NCBI GenBank assembly: GCA_022826245.1
Contig: JAJDVG010000008.1
Span: forward strand, 166,626 to 230,625
DNA from: Gammaproteobacteria bacterium
Lineage (GTDB): Bacteria > Pseudomonadota > Gammaproteobacteria > Steroidobacterales > Rariloculaceae
Length of the DNA stretch: 64,000 bases
Direction: 5' to 3'
This document shows, piece by piece, positions 45,945 through 55,960 of the stretch. Position numbers and translations under genes: made by a program. A model generated the notes under the pieces. It made no database searches, was not told the DNA's origin, and was given only the letters and a program-made list of their open reading frames with translations. Within the stretch, counting starts at the first letter, position 1, and every line of letters starts with the position of its first letter.

Positions 45945-46012
45945 AGGAGCCTGCGCCGCAGGAATTCACGGCTGCAAATTCGCTGTCGCGACTTCCTACG
46001 GCGCAGGCTCCT
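45945..46012. repeat. REP-like palindrome (short form)
   Basis: Arms 45945-45964 and 45993-46012 (AGGAGCCTGCGCCG[CT]AGGAA) are inverted with one mismatch around a 28-bp centre. The same arms border the larger element at 48457-48634. It lies after rne and overlaps the 3' end of the ptp gene. Confidence 0.85.
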
Positions 46013-46502
46013 GGCGGGTCCGTCCGCGCAGATAGTCGAGCAGACCGCTTGCGGCTTCCTCGACGAGATCGAGCACGTGTTCGAAGCCGTTGATCCCGCC
46101 GTAATAGGGATCGGGCACGGCCGTTCGATCGAGTTGCGGCGCGAACTCGAGAAACAGGCGGATTCGATCGTGGAATGCCGGTGGGCATCGATCGATCAGC
46201 GTGTCGCGGTTCAGTTCGTCCATCGCCAGCACGAGGTCGAAACGCGAAAAATCTTCCACGCGCACCAGCCGCGCCCGCTGACCGCCCAGATCGATGCCCC
46301 GGCGGCGCGCCGCGCGTTGCGCCCTGGGATCCGGCGGCTCACCGACGTGGTAGGCATGCGTACCCGCTGAATCGACTTCAATGCGCAGTTCCGGCGCACG
46401 CTCCTCGAGCACCTTCACAAACATGCCTTCGGCTGTCGGCGAGCGGCAGATGTTGCCCATGCAGACGAAGAGGACGCTATGTTCGAACTCGTGTTGCGGC
46501 AT
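45996..46502 (-). CDS. Low-molecular-weight protein-tyrosine phosphatase
   Basis: 168 residues. P-loop VCMGNICRSPTAE with nucleophilic Cys and Arg, and the general-acid Asp in PDPYYGG. Last gene of the envelope operon; this enzyme is commonly next to kdsB. The final residues RQEPAP and the TAG stop are supplied by the REP-like palindrome, so the C-terminus was recast by the repeat. Confidence 0.95.
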   Translation of the reverse strand: MPQHEFEHSVLFVCMGNICRSPTAEGMFVKVLEERAPELRIEVDSAGTHAYHVGEPPDPRAQRAARRRGIDLGGQRARLVRVEDFSRFDLVLAMDELNRDTLIDRCPPAFHDRIRLFLEFAPQLDRTAVPDPYYGGINGFEHVLDLVEEAASGLLDYLRGRTRQEPAP

Positions 46503-46553
46503 GTCTTGTGCGGGCGATCGAATCCGGCACCGTAGGTAGTTGTCCCCACCCTG

Positions 46554-47309
46554 TCAACGGGGCGCATCGCCGCGCGCCGCCACGATCTTGCGGACCGCGT
46601 CGAGATCCTCCTGCGTGTCGACGCCGCGCGGCGGCGCATCGTCGGCATCGGCGACCGCGATGCGAAACCCGAGATCGAGTGCGCGCAACTGTTCGAGCCG
46701 TTCCTCGCGCTCGATCGCACACGGCGGCGCGGCCGACAGCGCCTTGAGCCGGCCGGCGCGGTAGGCGTAGATGCCGATGTGGCGGCGCGCCGATTCAGCA
46801 GGCGGGCCAACCGGCCGGTGCGGAATTGCCTCACGGCTGAAATAAAGCGCGAAACCGTCCCGATCCGCGATGACCTTGACCGTGTTCGGGTCCCTGAACT
46901 CATCTTCAGTGCGTATCGGCGCGGTCAGCGTCGCCATGTCCGCAGCCGGGGTACCGGCGAGCAGTTCCGCCACCTGGCTCACGAGCTGCGGAGGCAGGAG
47001 CGGCTCGTCGCCCTGGACGTTGACGACGATCTGCCCGTCGTCCCAGCCGAGGCGCCCGGCGAGTTCCGCGATCCGATCGGTACCGCTCGCGTGATCGGCG
47101 TGCGTCATTTCCACCTGCGCGCCGTGCTCGCCGCACGCCGCAGCGATGCGTTCGTCATCGGTTGCAACGATCACGTCGCGAGCGCCGGAACGGCGCGCCT
47201 GCTCGTGGACCCAGGCAATCATCGGCCTGCCCGCGATATCCGCGAGCGCCTTGCCCGGCAAGCGGGTGGATCCATAGCGGGCCGGAATGACAACGATGTA
47301 GTCCGTCAT
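46554..47309 (-). CDS. kdsB: 3-deoxy-manno-octulosonate cytidylyltransferase
   Basis: Makes CMP-Kdo for lipopolysaccharide. 251 residues, nucleotide-binding start YIVVIPARYGSTRLPGKALADIAGRPMI and VNVQGDEPLLP. ATGA overlap with lpxK upstream. Confidence 0.98.
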   Translation of the reverse strand: MTDYIVVIPARYGSTRLPGKALADIAGRPMIAWVHEQARRSGARDVIVATDDERIAAACGEHGAQVEMTHADHASGTDRIAELAGRLGWDDGQIVVNVQGDEPLLPPQLVSQVAELLAGTPAADMATLTAPIRTEDEFRDPNTVKVIADRDGFALYFSREAIPHRPVGPPAESARRHIGIYAYRAGRLKALSAAPPCAIEREERLEQLRALDLGFRIAVADADDAPPRGVDTQEDLDAVRKIVAARGDAPR

Positions 47310-48343
47310 TTCCGTTTGGCCTGCAGGTCGAGTCGTCGCATCAGGAGTCTCGTCAGCCGGTCGCCGTCATCGCCGTCGAACGCGAGATCGACGATCACGG
47401 CCCACACGTTTCCCGGCGCGAAACCGCGGCATTTTACAGCGTCCTTTTCGGTGATCAGCACGGGCGCCGCATCGTCGAAGCCGAGATCGCCCTCCCCAAT
47501 CGTGGCGTGATCGGCCAACGGCCGCGGATCGACCGTGATGCCGGCGCTCTCGAGCAGCGCGAAAAAGCGCTCCGGATGACCGATCCCGGCGACCGCGTGC
47601 ACGGCGCTGCCCGTGAAGTCGTCGAGATCGCGCGCTTCGCCATCGCCAAGGCGCACGACCCTGACCGGCGAGAGCCGAGCTCTGTAGGCATCCCCACATT
47701 CCCAGCCGCCCGAATTCACGACGATCGCATCGACCGTCTCGAGCCTCTGCGGATGTTCGCGCAGGGGACCCGCGGGCAGGCAAAGACCGTTGCCGAGCCC
47801 GCGATGTCCGTCCACGACGGCGATCTCGAAGCGCCTTGCGAGCCGGTAATGCTGAAGACCGTCGTCCGCCACGAGGACATCGACCTTGCAGCGCTCGAGC
47901 AGAAACTTCGCCGCCTCAACACGATCCGGACCGGCTGCGACAGGCGACCCCGTGCGTTGCGCGAGCAGCACGGGCTCATCGCCCACCTCGCCCGGATCGC
48001 TGTCGCCGGTGACCCATTGCGGCCAGTCGGCAGTCTTGCCGCCGTAGCCGCGCGTCACGATGCCGACGCTGAGCCCACGTTGCTCGAGGGTCTCGGCAAG
48101 CCAGACGACGCACGGCGTCTTGCCCGTGCCTCCGACGGTGAGGTTGCCCACGACCACGACGGGCACTCCGGGATCGACCGCGAGCAGCACGCCCCGCCGG
48201 TAGAGCGCCCGCCGCAGCGCCGCGGCGATCCGATAGAGCCACGCGAACGGCCATAACAACCAGCCGAGCGGATTGCCGCCGTACCAGATCGCGTTGAAGA
48301 ACCTCGTCAAGTTGCGCCGCACCGAGCTAGTGTCCTGTCCCAT
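47306..48343 (-). CDS. lpxK: Tetraacyldisaccharide 4'-kinase
   Basis: Phosphorylates the lipid A precursor at 4'. 345 residues: membrane-associated helix ([17 protein letters not shown]), P-loop [24 protein letters not shown], and [24 protein letters not shown]. Precedes kdsB with a 4-bp overlap; follows msbA after the REP-containing gap. Confidence 0.97.
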   Translation of the reverse strand: MGQDTSSVRRNLTRFFNAIWYGGNPLGWLLWPFAWLYRIAAALRRALYRRGVLLAVDPGVPVVVVGNLTVGGTGKTPCVVWLAETLEQRGLSVGIVTRGYGGKTADWPQWVTGDSDPGEVGDEPVLLAQRTGSPVAAGPDRVEAAKFLLERCKVDVLVADDGLQHYRLARRFEIAVVDGHRGLGNGLCLPAGPLREHPQRLETVDAIVVNSGGWECGDAYRARLSPVRVVRLGDGEARDLDDFTGSAVHAVAGIGHPERFFALLESAGITVDPRPLADHATIGEGDLGFDDAAPVLITEKDAVKCRGFAPGNVWAVIVDLAFDGDDGDRLTRLLMRRLDLQAKRK

Positions 48344-48456
48344 GGATTCCCGCGCGTGTCCGTCGCGCTCAGAATCTATTCAAGTTATTGATCCAGCGCA
48401 TTTTTCTGCCGAAGTACGCGTTTAGCTGATCGTGGCTGCCTGGCGGACAGGATACT

Positions 48457-48634
48457 AGGAGCCTGCGCCGTAGGAATTCACGGCTGCAGGTTCAATATTC
48501 TACTTGGCGCTCTCATCCGCCCCTTTGGGTGATCGATTTCGTCAAATATGGCTCGATATTTTCCTCAATCGATCGCCCAAAGGGACGGCGATATCGAATT
48601 TTCGCTGTCGCGACTTCCTACGGCGCAGGCTCCT
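48457..48634. repeat. BIME-like compound palindrome (long form)
   Basis: Outer arms 48457-48476 and 48615-48634 are perfect inverted copies of the same 20-bp REP arm as at 45945. Nested inside is an unrelated near-perfect stem, 48517-48538 with 48567-48588 (about CCG-CCCTTTGGG-GATCGATT). It fills most of the lpxK-msbA gap (48344-48632) and its end contains the msbA stop codon TAG. Possible RNA stabiliser or processing site, or a non-autonomous mobile element. Confidence 0.85.
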
Positions 48635-50384
48635 AGTCGACGAACTGCATGCCGTGGAGCATCGAGTACCAGCCGCTGTGGCCGATGAGTTCCCGATGAG
48701 TGCCCTGCTCCACGATGCGTCCATCCTTCATGACGATGATCCGATCCGCATCCTCGACCGTCGACAGGCGATGCGCGATGACCAGCGTGGTCCGTCCCTG
48801 CATCAGGCGCTTGAGCGCGTCCTGCACGCGGCGCTCGGATTCGGTATCGAGCGCCGAGGTCGCCTCGTCGAGGATCAGCACGGGCGCATCCTTGAGCAGC
48901 GCGCGCGCGATCGCCACGCGCTGACGCTGCCCGCCCGACAGGAGCACGCCCCGCTCGCCGACGCGCGCATCGAGGCCGTCCGGCAGTTCCGCCGCGAACT
49001 CCGTGACATGTGCGGCTTCGGCGGCGCGCTCGATGTCGGCGCGCGAGCACTCGCGCAACGCGCCGTAGGCGATGTTTCCGGCGATGCTGTCATCGAAGAG
49101 TACGACGTCCTGGCTCACGAAGCTGATCTGGCGGCGCAGATCGGCGAGCCTGTACTCGCGGATATCGGTCCCGTCGAGCAGGATTCCGCCGCTGTCGACA
49201 TCGTAGAAGCGCGGCAACAGGCCCACGAGCGTCGACTTGCCGCTGCCCGACCGGCCGACCACGGCGATCGTCGATCCGGACGGGGCTTCGAAGCCGATGT
49301 CGTCAAGGACGGATCCCTTGAGCTCGTCGTAACCGAATCCGACGCCGCGATACTCGACGTTGCCCTGCGCGCGCGCCAGCGGTGTGTCGCCCCGATCGGG
49401 CTCTCCCGGCTCGTCGAGCACCTCGAACAGGCTGTCGGCGGCGGCAATTCCCCGCTGCAGCGCGACATTGATGTTGACGAGGCGCTTGAGCGGCGCGAGC
49501 AGCATCGCGAGCGCGCCGATGTAGCCCATGAACGTGGCCGCCGTAAGTTCGATCGAGAGCCATCCCGAGAACACGAAAAAGACGATGACGGCGACCCCGA
49601 GGGCGACGATGTACTGGATCAGCGAATCGCCGAACGCCCGAACGGCCGCAACGCGCAGATGCAGGCGAAAGTTCTTCGCGTTGATCCTGACGAACTGCGC
49701 CTGCTCCTGCGTTTCGCCCGCGAAGATCTTCACGATGCGGTTGCCGCGCAGGGTCTGCTCGGTCTGCCGCGTTACGTCGCCCATCGACTCCTGGATCCGC
49801 GCGCTGTGCCGCCGGAACGCCCGGCTCATGACGCCGACGAGCAGCGCGATCACCGGGCCGACCACGGCGATCAGCAGCGTCAGGCGAAGGTTGAAGTAGA
49901 TCATCATGCCGAGCATGCCGAACACGAGCAGGCTGTCGCGGACGACAACGGCCACGGCGTTGGAGACGGCTTCGGCGACCTGCTCCGTATTGAAGGTGAG
50001 TTTCGAGATCAACGCGCCGGTCGAACTGCGGTCGTGGTATTTGACGGGCAGGCGCAGATAACTGTCGAACAGCTCCTCGCGCAGGTCGCGAATGGCCGAC
50101 CGGCCGACCCAGGTCAGACCGTAAACGGTCAGAAAATCCATCGCGCCGCGCAGGGCGAAAACGACCGCGATCAGCACCGGCAAGCGGAACGGACTGCCGC
50201 GGTTCAGTTCGTCCTGGACGAGCTGATCGATGATGTCCCTGAGGAACAGCGGCACCGTCAGCGAGATGCCGGCATAGATGACGATCGCCGCAACGGCCGG
50301 CACGATGACGTACCAGTAAGGCGCGACGTACGCGAGCAACCGGCGGTAGACCCGCACCACGTCGGGATTGGGCCGCAGGATCAC
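48633..50384 (-). CDS. msbA: Lipid A export ABC transporter MsbA
   Basis: 583-residue half-transporter flipping lipid A core across the inner membrane. Six helices (20-320), Walker A VVGRSGSGKSTLVGLLP, signature LLSGGQRQRVAIARALL, Walker B PVLILDEATSALD. Starts 3 bp after exbD. Neighbours lpxK and kdsB support lipid A rather than drug transport. Confidence 0.96.
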   Translation of the reverse strand: MILRPNPDVVRVYRRLLAYVAPYWYVIVPAVAAIVIYAGISLTVPLFLRDIIDQLVQDELNRGSPFRLPVLIAVVFALRGAMDFLTVYGLTWVGRSAIRDLREELFDSYLRLPVKYHDRSSTGALISKLTFNTEQVAEAVSNAVAVVVRDSLLVFGMLGMMIYFNLRLTLLIAVVGPVIALLVGVMSRAFRRHSARIQESMGDVTRQTEQTLRGNRIVKIFAGETQEQAQFVRINAKNFRLHLRVAAVRAFGDSLIQYIVALGVAVIVFFVFSGWLSIELTAATFMGYIGALAMLLAPLKRLVNINVALQRGIAAADSLFEVLDEPGEPDRGDTPLARAQGNVEYRGVGFGYDELKGSVLDDIGFEAPSGSTIAVVGRSGSGKSTLVGLLPRFYDVDSGGILLDGTDIREYRLADLRRQISFVSQDVVLFDDSIAGNIAYGALRECSRADIERAAEAAHVTEFAAELPDGLDARVGERGVLLSGGQRQRVAIARALLKDAPVLILDEATSALDTESERRVQDALKRLMQGRTTLVIAHRLSTVEDADRIIVMKDGRIVEQGTHRELIGHSGWYSMLHGMQFVD

Positions 50385-50387
50385 CGC

Positions 50388-50810
50388 TCAATCCTCGGTC
50401 GAGGTTACCGTCGCGATGTTGATCTCGACGAAACCACTCTGGCCGGCGACATCCAGTGCCGTGACGACCGCCTGGTGCGACGCCTGCGCATCGGCCCGGA
50501 CGAACACCGGCAGATCGCGATCGTCCCCTGCGAGCCGCTCGATCGCCGCCTGCAGCGTGCGCCGCTCGTTGTTGACGAGCGGCCGCCCGTTGACCGCGTA
50601 GGCGCCGGTTTGCGATATCGTGATCTCAAGGCCGTCGCTGGCGGCCAGAGGCGGCGCCTCGGCATTCGCCTCGGGCAGGCGCAGACTGATCTCGGCCTCG
50701 CGGACAAAACTCGTCGAGACCATGAAAAACACCACGAGCAGCAGCACGACGTCGATCAACGACGTCAGGTTGACTTCAGGCTCGTCTTTTGAGCGGCGCT
50801 GAAGGTTCAT
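50388..50810 (-). CDS. exbD: Biopolymer transport protein ExbD
   Basis: 140 residues from ATG 50810: MNLQRRSKDEPEVNLTSLID with the functional Asp in LIDVVLLLVVFFMVSTSF (transmembrane helix), then a periplasmic domain. With ExbB forms the proton-driven motor for TonB or, in this lipid A/comEC neighbourhood, possibly another envelope process. Overlaps exbB by 35 bp. Confidence 0.95.
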   Translation of the reverse strand: MNLQRRSKDEPEVNLTSLIDVVLLLVVFFMVSTSFVREAEISLRLPEANAEAPPLAASDGLEITISQTGAYAVNGRPLVNNERRTLQAAIERLAGDDRDLPVFVRADAQASHQAVVTALDVAGQSGFVEINIATVTSTED

Positions 50811-51438
50811 TGCTGACGGACAGTAGCTCCGAGCGCCTGCGTTCGAGCAGAGAATCGAGGAACCTGACCGTTTCCTTTTCCATCTGAACGACGAGGCCGT
50901 CCACACGGCCGCGCAGATAGCGATACCCGATCAATGAAGGAATCGCGACACAGAGGCCCGCGGCCGTGGTGATCAGGGCCTCCGAAATACCGCCGGCGAG
51001 CGCGCCCGGATTGCCGACGCCGCTTGCCGTGATCGCCGCGAAGACCTTGATCATGCCGATCACGGTGCCGAGCAGGCCGAGCAGCGGCGAGATCGCGGCG
51101 ATCGTGCCGAGCGACGTGAGATAGCGTTCGAGTTCATGGACCGCGTGCCGGCCGCTGTCCTCGATCTTCTCCTTGACGATATCCCTGTCGGCGTAGCGAT
51201 TGGCGAGCGCCGTCGCGAGAATCTGGCCGAGCGGCGAGCTCTCGTGGAGTTTCTTCAGATTGCCGGGATCGAGCTGGTCGCGGCGGGCCCATTCGTGCAC
51301 CTGCCGGACCAGGTGCTTCGGCGAGACCTGTTCGGGCCGAAGCGTCCAGAGCCGTTCGAGTACGATCGCGGCAGCCACGATCGAGCAGGCAATGATCGGC
51401 AGCATCAACCAGCCGCCGGCTTGCACGATCTCCAGCAT
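50776..51438 (-). CDS. exbB: MotA/TolQ/ExbB proton channel family protein
   Basis: 220 residues, three helices: GWLMLPIIACSIVAAAIVLERLW, then SLGTIAAISPLLGLLGTVIGMIKVF and GISEALITTAAGLCVAIPSLIGYRYL, both conserved. Pairs with exbD downstream. This copy belongs to the comEC-exbBD-msbA-lpxK-kdsB group typical of Pseudomonas-like genomes. Confidence 0.96.
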   Translation of the reverse strand: MLEIVQAGGWLMLPIIACSIVAAAIVLERLWTLRPEQVSPKHLVRQVHEWARRDQLDPGNLKKLHESSPLGQILATALANRYADRDIVKEKIEDSGRHAVHELERYLTSLGTIAAISPLLGLLGTVIGMIKVFAAITASGVGNPGALAGGISEALITTAAGLCVAIPSLIGYRYLRGRVDGLVVQMEKETVRFLDSLLERRRSELLSVSNEPSAPLKRRA

Positions 51439-51471
51439 GAGATACCCGCAACTCCCGGAATATGGGCCGAA

Positions 51472-53898
51472 CTATAGCGCGCCTTCAGGGGTTTCTCCAG
51501 AAACCGGCGGCGCTGTCGCGCGCCAGTAACGGCGCGTTGCGGCACGCTCGGTGACCATGCGAACGGGCCCCGCGCCGAGCCGGAATTCCACCGCGCCCGA
51601 ATCTCCCGTGACGATCATTCGCGCGCCGATGGCTTCCCACCGCTGCCGGACTTCGGGCCTCGGAAAACCCCAGCGGTTGGCGTGGCCGGCCGAGACGATG
51701 GCCGTGCCGGCCCCAACCGCCGAAACGAAGCGCTCCGACGACGATGTCGCACTCCCGTGATGGGGCACGACCACGACATCGGCGCGCAGTCTCGCGTCGT
51801 CGGCGAGCAGCCGCTCGGCCCACGACTCGATATCGCCCGTGATGAGCAGCGAGGCGCTGTGCGTTGAGACCTTGAGCACGCAGGAACTCTCGTTGCCGAG
51901 CCGATCGAACTCGGGGGACGGATGGAGGATGTCGAAACGCACCTCGTTCCAGATCCAGTGCTCGCCAGCGACGCAAACGGCGCCGCGCAGGGCATCGACA
52001 TCGGGCCCGTGCAGCACATCTGCTTCGGGGAAGGCCTCGAGCACGGCGCCGGCGCCGCCTGAGTGGTCGGCATCGGCGTGACCGACGATGAGCAGATCGA
52101 GTGAGGGACGGTCGCGGCGCATCACGCCGGGCACGACGATCTCGCGGCCGGCATCGAAACCGGACCGCGCCAATGGACCGGCATCGTAGAGCAGTCGCCG
52201 GTCGGCGGTCTCGACGAGGACCGCCAGACCATGCCCGACATCGAACACGAGCACGTCGGCTTCACCGGGCGCAGGCCGGCTGGACGCAGCGAACGCGAGC
52301 GGCGCGAGGCCCAGCCAGGCGAACCTGCGGCCCGGCAGAGGATGCCAGGCGAGCCCCATGAGGACGGCGAGCACCGCAAGCACGGCGCCGAATGGCGAGG
52401 GTTCCGGCAGCGTAACCGCGGCCCAGGGCCAGCGCGCGATGTGGTCGAGCACGATCCAAGCGCCATCGGCCAGCCAACCCGTGAGATTGACCAGCAGCGC
52501 CCCGACCTCACCGAAGGCGAGCGCCGCCGTACTCGCGAGCGTGAGCGGCACCATGACCAGACTGAAAAATGGGATCGCGATGAAGTTGACGAGCGGCGAG
52601 GCGAGCGAAATCTCGCCGAAGAAGAGGCTCGACAGCGGCACGAGGGCCAAGGTGATGTTCCACTGCACTCGCGAAAACAACTTGAGCTGCGCCGCATACC
52701 GTGCACCGGCGCCTTGCCCGGGCAGCGCGAGTTCACGGCGGCTGCCGAGAGCGAGCAGCGCCGCCACCGCACCGAAAGACAGCCAGAACGACGCGGTCAG
52801 TGTCGCGAGCGGATCCCGGACGAGGATCGCGATGAGTGCGGCGGCCAGACCGTTGAAGAGACCCACCGTGCGCCGGCTGACGAGCATCGCGAGCGCAACG
52901 GCGACCATGAGCACGGCCCGTTGGGTCGGCAGCCCGAATCCGGCGAGCGCCGCGTAAACGAACGCCGCGAGAGCGCTCGCCGCGGCCGCGGCTTCGAGGT
53001 CGCGGTTCGCAAGCGTGTACGGCATCCTGAGCCAGAGCAGGCGCACGAGCGCAAACGCGAACGCGGCAACCAGGCCGATGTGCATCCCCGAGATCGCGAC
53101 GAGATGACTCGTCCCGGTGCGCCTCAACCACTCCCAGTGGCTGTCCTCGAATCCCTCGCGTTCACCGATCGCAAGCGCCGTGAGCAGGGCCGCGGCCCCG
53201 GGGCTCGGGCTTGCCGCCGCGATGCGGTTCGCAAGTTCGTGGCGGCGGATCAGCCACCGCTGCGCGAGGCTCCGCGGCCGTTCCATGGCGCCGCCCGAAC
53301 GCACGTAGCCGCTGGCGCCGTAACCCTCGAGCATGAGCCAGCGTTCGTAGTCGAACGCACCGGGATTGGCGAGCCCGCGCGGCGGCCGCAGCCGCACCAC
53401 GAGTGCGTAATCGCGTCCCGCGGTCAGATCCTCGGGTGGGTCGTACCAGGTCAGGCGCAGTCGACCGGGTAGCCGATCGTCGCCGCCGCGATCGACGCGG
53501 AAGGAAAACACCGCGCGGGCCTCGCTGACGCTCGGAAACGCATCGATCCAGCCGGCGACCTCGAAATCGCCTCCCCCGAGCGCTTCAGGCAGGCGATCGT
53601 CGAGCCGTGCGTCCGCATGGAAGGACGTCCAGAGAAATCCCGCGATCGCCCAGCCGGCGAGCTTCGCGACGGGGAACGCGAATGCGAGTGCCGGGGCAGG
53701 AACGCTGCGCTGTGACTTGCTCGTCGATCGCGCCGCGAGTGCTGGTATCGCGAATGCCAGCACGGCGGCGAGAACGAGGGGCAGCGTCACGATCGCGCCC
53801 GGCAGCACCGGCAGCGCCTGCACGCAAAGACTGCCGAGCAGCCACGCCACGGCAATCACGGGCAAGCCGCCTGGCAGACCGCCCGGCATGCGCCGCAC
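51472..53898 (-). CDS. comEC: DNA uptake channel ComEC/Rec2
   Basis: 808 residues: N-terminal helices and OB-like DUF4131 region (WYDPPEDLTAGRDYALVVRLRPPRG), Competence domain with many helices (RTGTSHLVAISGMHIGLVAA and GLPTQRAVLMVAVAL), and C-terminal metallo-beta-lactamase domain (VFDVGHGLAVLVETADRRLLYDAGP, IVGHADADHSGG, VVVPHHGSATSSS). Imports single-stranded DNA during transformation; capacity for competence depends on type IV pilus genes not present here. Confidence 0.96.
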   Translation of the reverse strand: MRRMPGGLPGGLPVIAVAWLLGSLCVQALPVLPGAIVTLPLVLAAVLAFAIPALAARSTSKSQRSVPAPALAFAFPVAKLAGWAIAGFLWTSFHADARLDDRLPEALGGGDFEVAGWIDAFPSVSEARAVFSFRVDRGGDDRLPGRLRLTWYDPPEDLTAGRDYALVVRLRPPRGLANPGAFDYERWLMLEGYGASGYVRSGGAMERPRSLAQRWLIRRHELANRIAAASPSPGAAALLTALAIGEREGFEDSHWEWLRRTGTSHLVAISGMHIGLVAAFAFALVRLLWLRMPYTLANRDLEAAAAASALAAFVYAALAGFGLPTQRAVLMVAVALAMLVSRRTVGLFNGLAAALIAILVRDPLATLTASFWLSFGAVAALLALGSRRELALPGQGAGARYAAQLKLFSRVQWNITLALVPLSSLFFGEISLASPLVNFIAIPFFSLVMVPLTLASTAALAFGEVGALLVNLTGWLADGAWIVLDHIARWPWAAVTLPEPSPFGAVLAVLAVLMGLAWHPLPGRRFAWLGLAPLAFAASSRPAPGEADVLVFDVGHGLAVLVETADRRLLYDAGPLARSGFDAGREIVVPGVMRRDRPSLDLLIVGHADADHSGGAGAVLEAFPEADVLHGPDVDALRGAVCVAGEHWIWNEVRFDILHPSPEFDRLGNESSCVLKVSTHSASLLITGDIESWAERLLADDARLRADVVVVPHHGSATSSSERFVSAVGAGTAIVSAGHANRWGFPRPEVRQRWEAIGARMIVTGDSGAVEFRLGAGPVRMVTERAATRRYWRATAPPVSGETPEGAL

Positions 53899-53927
53899 GC
53901 GTGCGCCGACCGTCGGTTCGGTGCTGT

Positions 53928-54635
53928 CTACGCCGCTTGCAATTTGCCGTCCTTGAGCTGCAGGACGCGATCCATTCGCGCCGCTAGATCGGGGTCGTGA
54001 GTGACGACGACGAGACTCGTGCCGAGCGAGGCATTGAGTTCGAGCAGCACATCGAACACACGCATGCCCGTTGGCCTGTCGAGGTTGCCGGTCGGCTCAT
54101 CCGCGAGCACGGCAGCCGGCCGGGTGACGAGCGCGCGGGCGACCGCCGTGCGCTGCCGCTCGCCGCCCGAGAGTTCCCCGGGACGATGGTCGGTTCGTTC
54201 CGCAAGCCCGACACGCCCCAGCAGTGCACGCGCCTCGCGTTCGGCATCGGCGGGCCGCTCGCCGCGAACGAGCAACGGCATCGCGACATTCTCCAGTGCT
54301 GAGAACTCCGGCAGCAGGTGGTGAAACTGATAGACGAAGCCGAGTGCGCGATTGCGCAGGCGGCCCCGACCGGCATGACTCAAGCGGTGCATCGATTCGC
54401 CGGCGACGACGACTTCGCCGGCCGTCGGTTCGTCGAGCCCGCCGAGCAACTGCAGCAATGTCGTCTTGCCCGACCCCGAAGCGCCGATGATCGCGATGCG
54501 GTCGCCGGCCCCGACCTCCAGATCGATACCGCGCAGGACCTCGACCACCCGGCCCGCTTCGCTGAACGTCTTCACGAGCCCGGTGGCGCTCAGCACCGGC
54601 CCCTCCGCGTGCCCCTTACTCACCGTGCTTCCCAT
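53928..54635 (-). CDS. lolD: Lipoprotein-releasing ABC ATPase LolD
   Basis: 235 residues from ATG 54635. Walker [19 protein letters not shown], the LolD-typical [16 protein letters not shown], signature [16 protein letters not shown], Walker [12 protein letters not shown]. Works with the two permeases encoded just upstream. An earlier ATG (54698) would add a non-conserved extension. Confidence 0.95.
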   Translation of the reverse strand: MGSTVSKGHAEGPVLSATGLVKTFSEAGRVVEVLRGIDLEVGAGDRIAIIGASGSGKTTLLQLLGGLDEPTAGEVVVAGESMHRLSHAGRGRLRNRALGFVYQFHHLLPEFSALENVAMPLLVRGERPADAEREARALLGRVGLAERTDHRPGELSGGERQRTAVARALVTRPAAVLADEPTGNLDRPTGMRVFDVLLELNASLGTSLVVVTHDPDLAARMDRVLQLKDGKLQAA

Positions 54636-54709
54636 GGCATCCGGTGTACGCTCGCCGATGACCTGGCCGCCCACAGGCGGGCGCCATCTGCGCGGCACTG
54701 CGCGTAACG

Positions 54710-55957
54710 TTACTCATGGCGCAAGGCTTCGGCCGGAGCCTGACGGGCGGCACTGAACGCGGGATACACCGTCGCTGCAACGGCAAGCAGCAGGGCAAGC
54801 AGCGCGATCTGTGCGACTTCGCCGCTGCGGGCCTGCGCCGGAAGATCGCTGATGAAATAGACCTCGCCGGACAGCAGGTCGAGGTTGAACCAGGCTTCGA
54901 ACGCGGCGACCGCCGCTTCGAGTTGCGACACGACCAGCAGACCGAGACCGACGCCGAACAGCGTGCCGAGCAGCCCGATCAACGTGCCCTGGTTCGCGAA
55001 TATCGTCAGGATCCCGAGCGGCGACGTTCCGTAGCTGCGCAGGATCGCGATGTCGCCGCGCTTGTCGCGGACCACCATCACGAGCGTCGAGACGATATTG
55101 AAGGCCGCGACGCCGATGACGAGGCTCAGGATCACGAACATGATGGTCTTCGTAAGCTGGATGGAGCGAAAGAAATTGACGTGCTGCCGCGTCCAGTCGG
55201 TCACGTAGAAGCCGCCGCCGAGATCGAGCGCGAGTTCGGTCGCGACCCGGCCGGCGGAATAGATGTCGCTGACGGCGAGCCTGACACCGCTCGCCCGCCC
55301 GTCGGTGGCGAAGAGCCTCGCGGCATCGTCCATGTTCACGAACGTCAGGCCGCGGTCGTACTCGTACATGCCCGCTTCGAATACTCCGGCCACCGTGAAG
55401 CTGCGCATGCGCGGAAAGATGCCGGCCGGCGTGACCCGGCCCTGCGCGAGCAGCAGCACGACGGTATCGCCGACGCCGATATCGAGATCGTCGGCCAGCA
55501 TGCTGCCGATCAGCATGTTGAAGCTGCCGGCTTCAAGCGCCTCGACGCTGCCCTCGCGCAGGACATCGGCCAAGGCCGAGACCTCGGGTTCGAGCCGCGG
55601 CTCGACCCCCCTTACGCCCACCCCGGCCGTGGCCTCGCCCGCGACGATCACGCCCTGCCCTTCGACGAACGGGGCCGCGGCCACGACATCCTCGCGCGCG
55701 AGCGCCCGGTCGCGAACTGCCGGCCAGTCGTCGAGCGGCCCTTCGAGGCCCGTGATCGCCGCGTCCGAAACCATGCCGAGAATCCTCTGCTGCAACTCGT
55801 ACTCGAAACCGTTCATCACCGAAAGCACGACGATTAATACCGCGACGGCGAGCCCGATGCCTACCATCGAAACGAGCGAAATGAACGAGATAAAGCCGTT
55901 TCGGCTGCGCGCGCGCAGATATCGGAACGCGATGGAGAGTTGATACGGCTGTCTCAC
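54710..55957 (-). CDS. lolE: Lipoprotein-releasing permease LolC/E family, second gene
   Basis: 415 residues, FtsX-type: helix near 20-45 ([26 protein letters not shown]), large periplasmic domain, three C-terminal helices ([22 protein letters not shown], then [16 protein letters not shown]). Four-residue spacing from the partner gene. Order permease-permease-LolD differs from E. coli lolCDE. Which is functionally LolC or LolE cannot be settled by eye. Confidence 0.9.
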   Translation of the reverse strand: MRQPYQLSIAFRYLRARSRNGFISFISLVSMVGIGLAVAVLIVVLSVMNGFEYELQQRILGMVSDAAITGLEGPLDDWPAVRDRALAREDVVAAAPFVEGQGVIVAGEATAGVGVRGVEPRLEPEVSALADVLREGSVEALEAGSFNMLIGSMLADDLDIGVGDTVVLLLAQGRVTPAGIFPRMRSFTVAGVFEAGMYEYDRGLTFVNMDDAARLFATDGRASGVRLAVSDIYSAGRVATELALDLGGGFYVTDWTRQHVNFFRSIQLTKTIMFVILSLVIGVAAFNIVSTLVMVVRDKRGDIAILRSYGTSPLGILTIFANQGTLIGLLGTLFGVGLGLLVVSQLEAAVAAFEAWFNLDLLSGEVYFISDLPAQARSGEVAQIALLALLLAVAATVYPAFSAARQAPAEALRHE

Positions 55958-55960
55958 GAG

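Noticed and set aside
45945..48634. CRISPR array or attC sites
   Set aside because: The repeats are inverted palindromes in two isolated elements without regular spacing or spacers.
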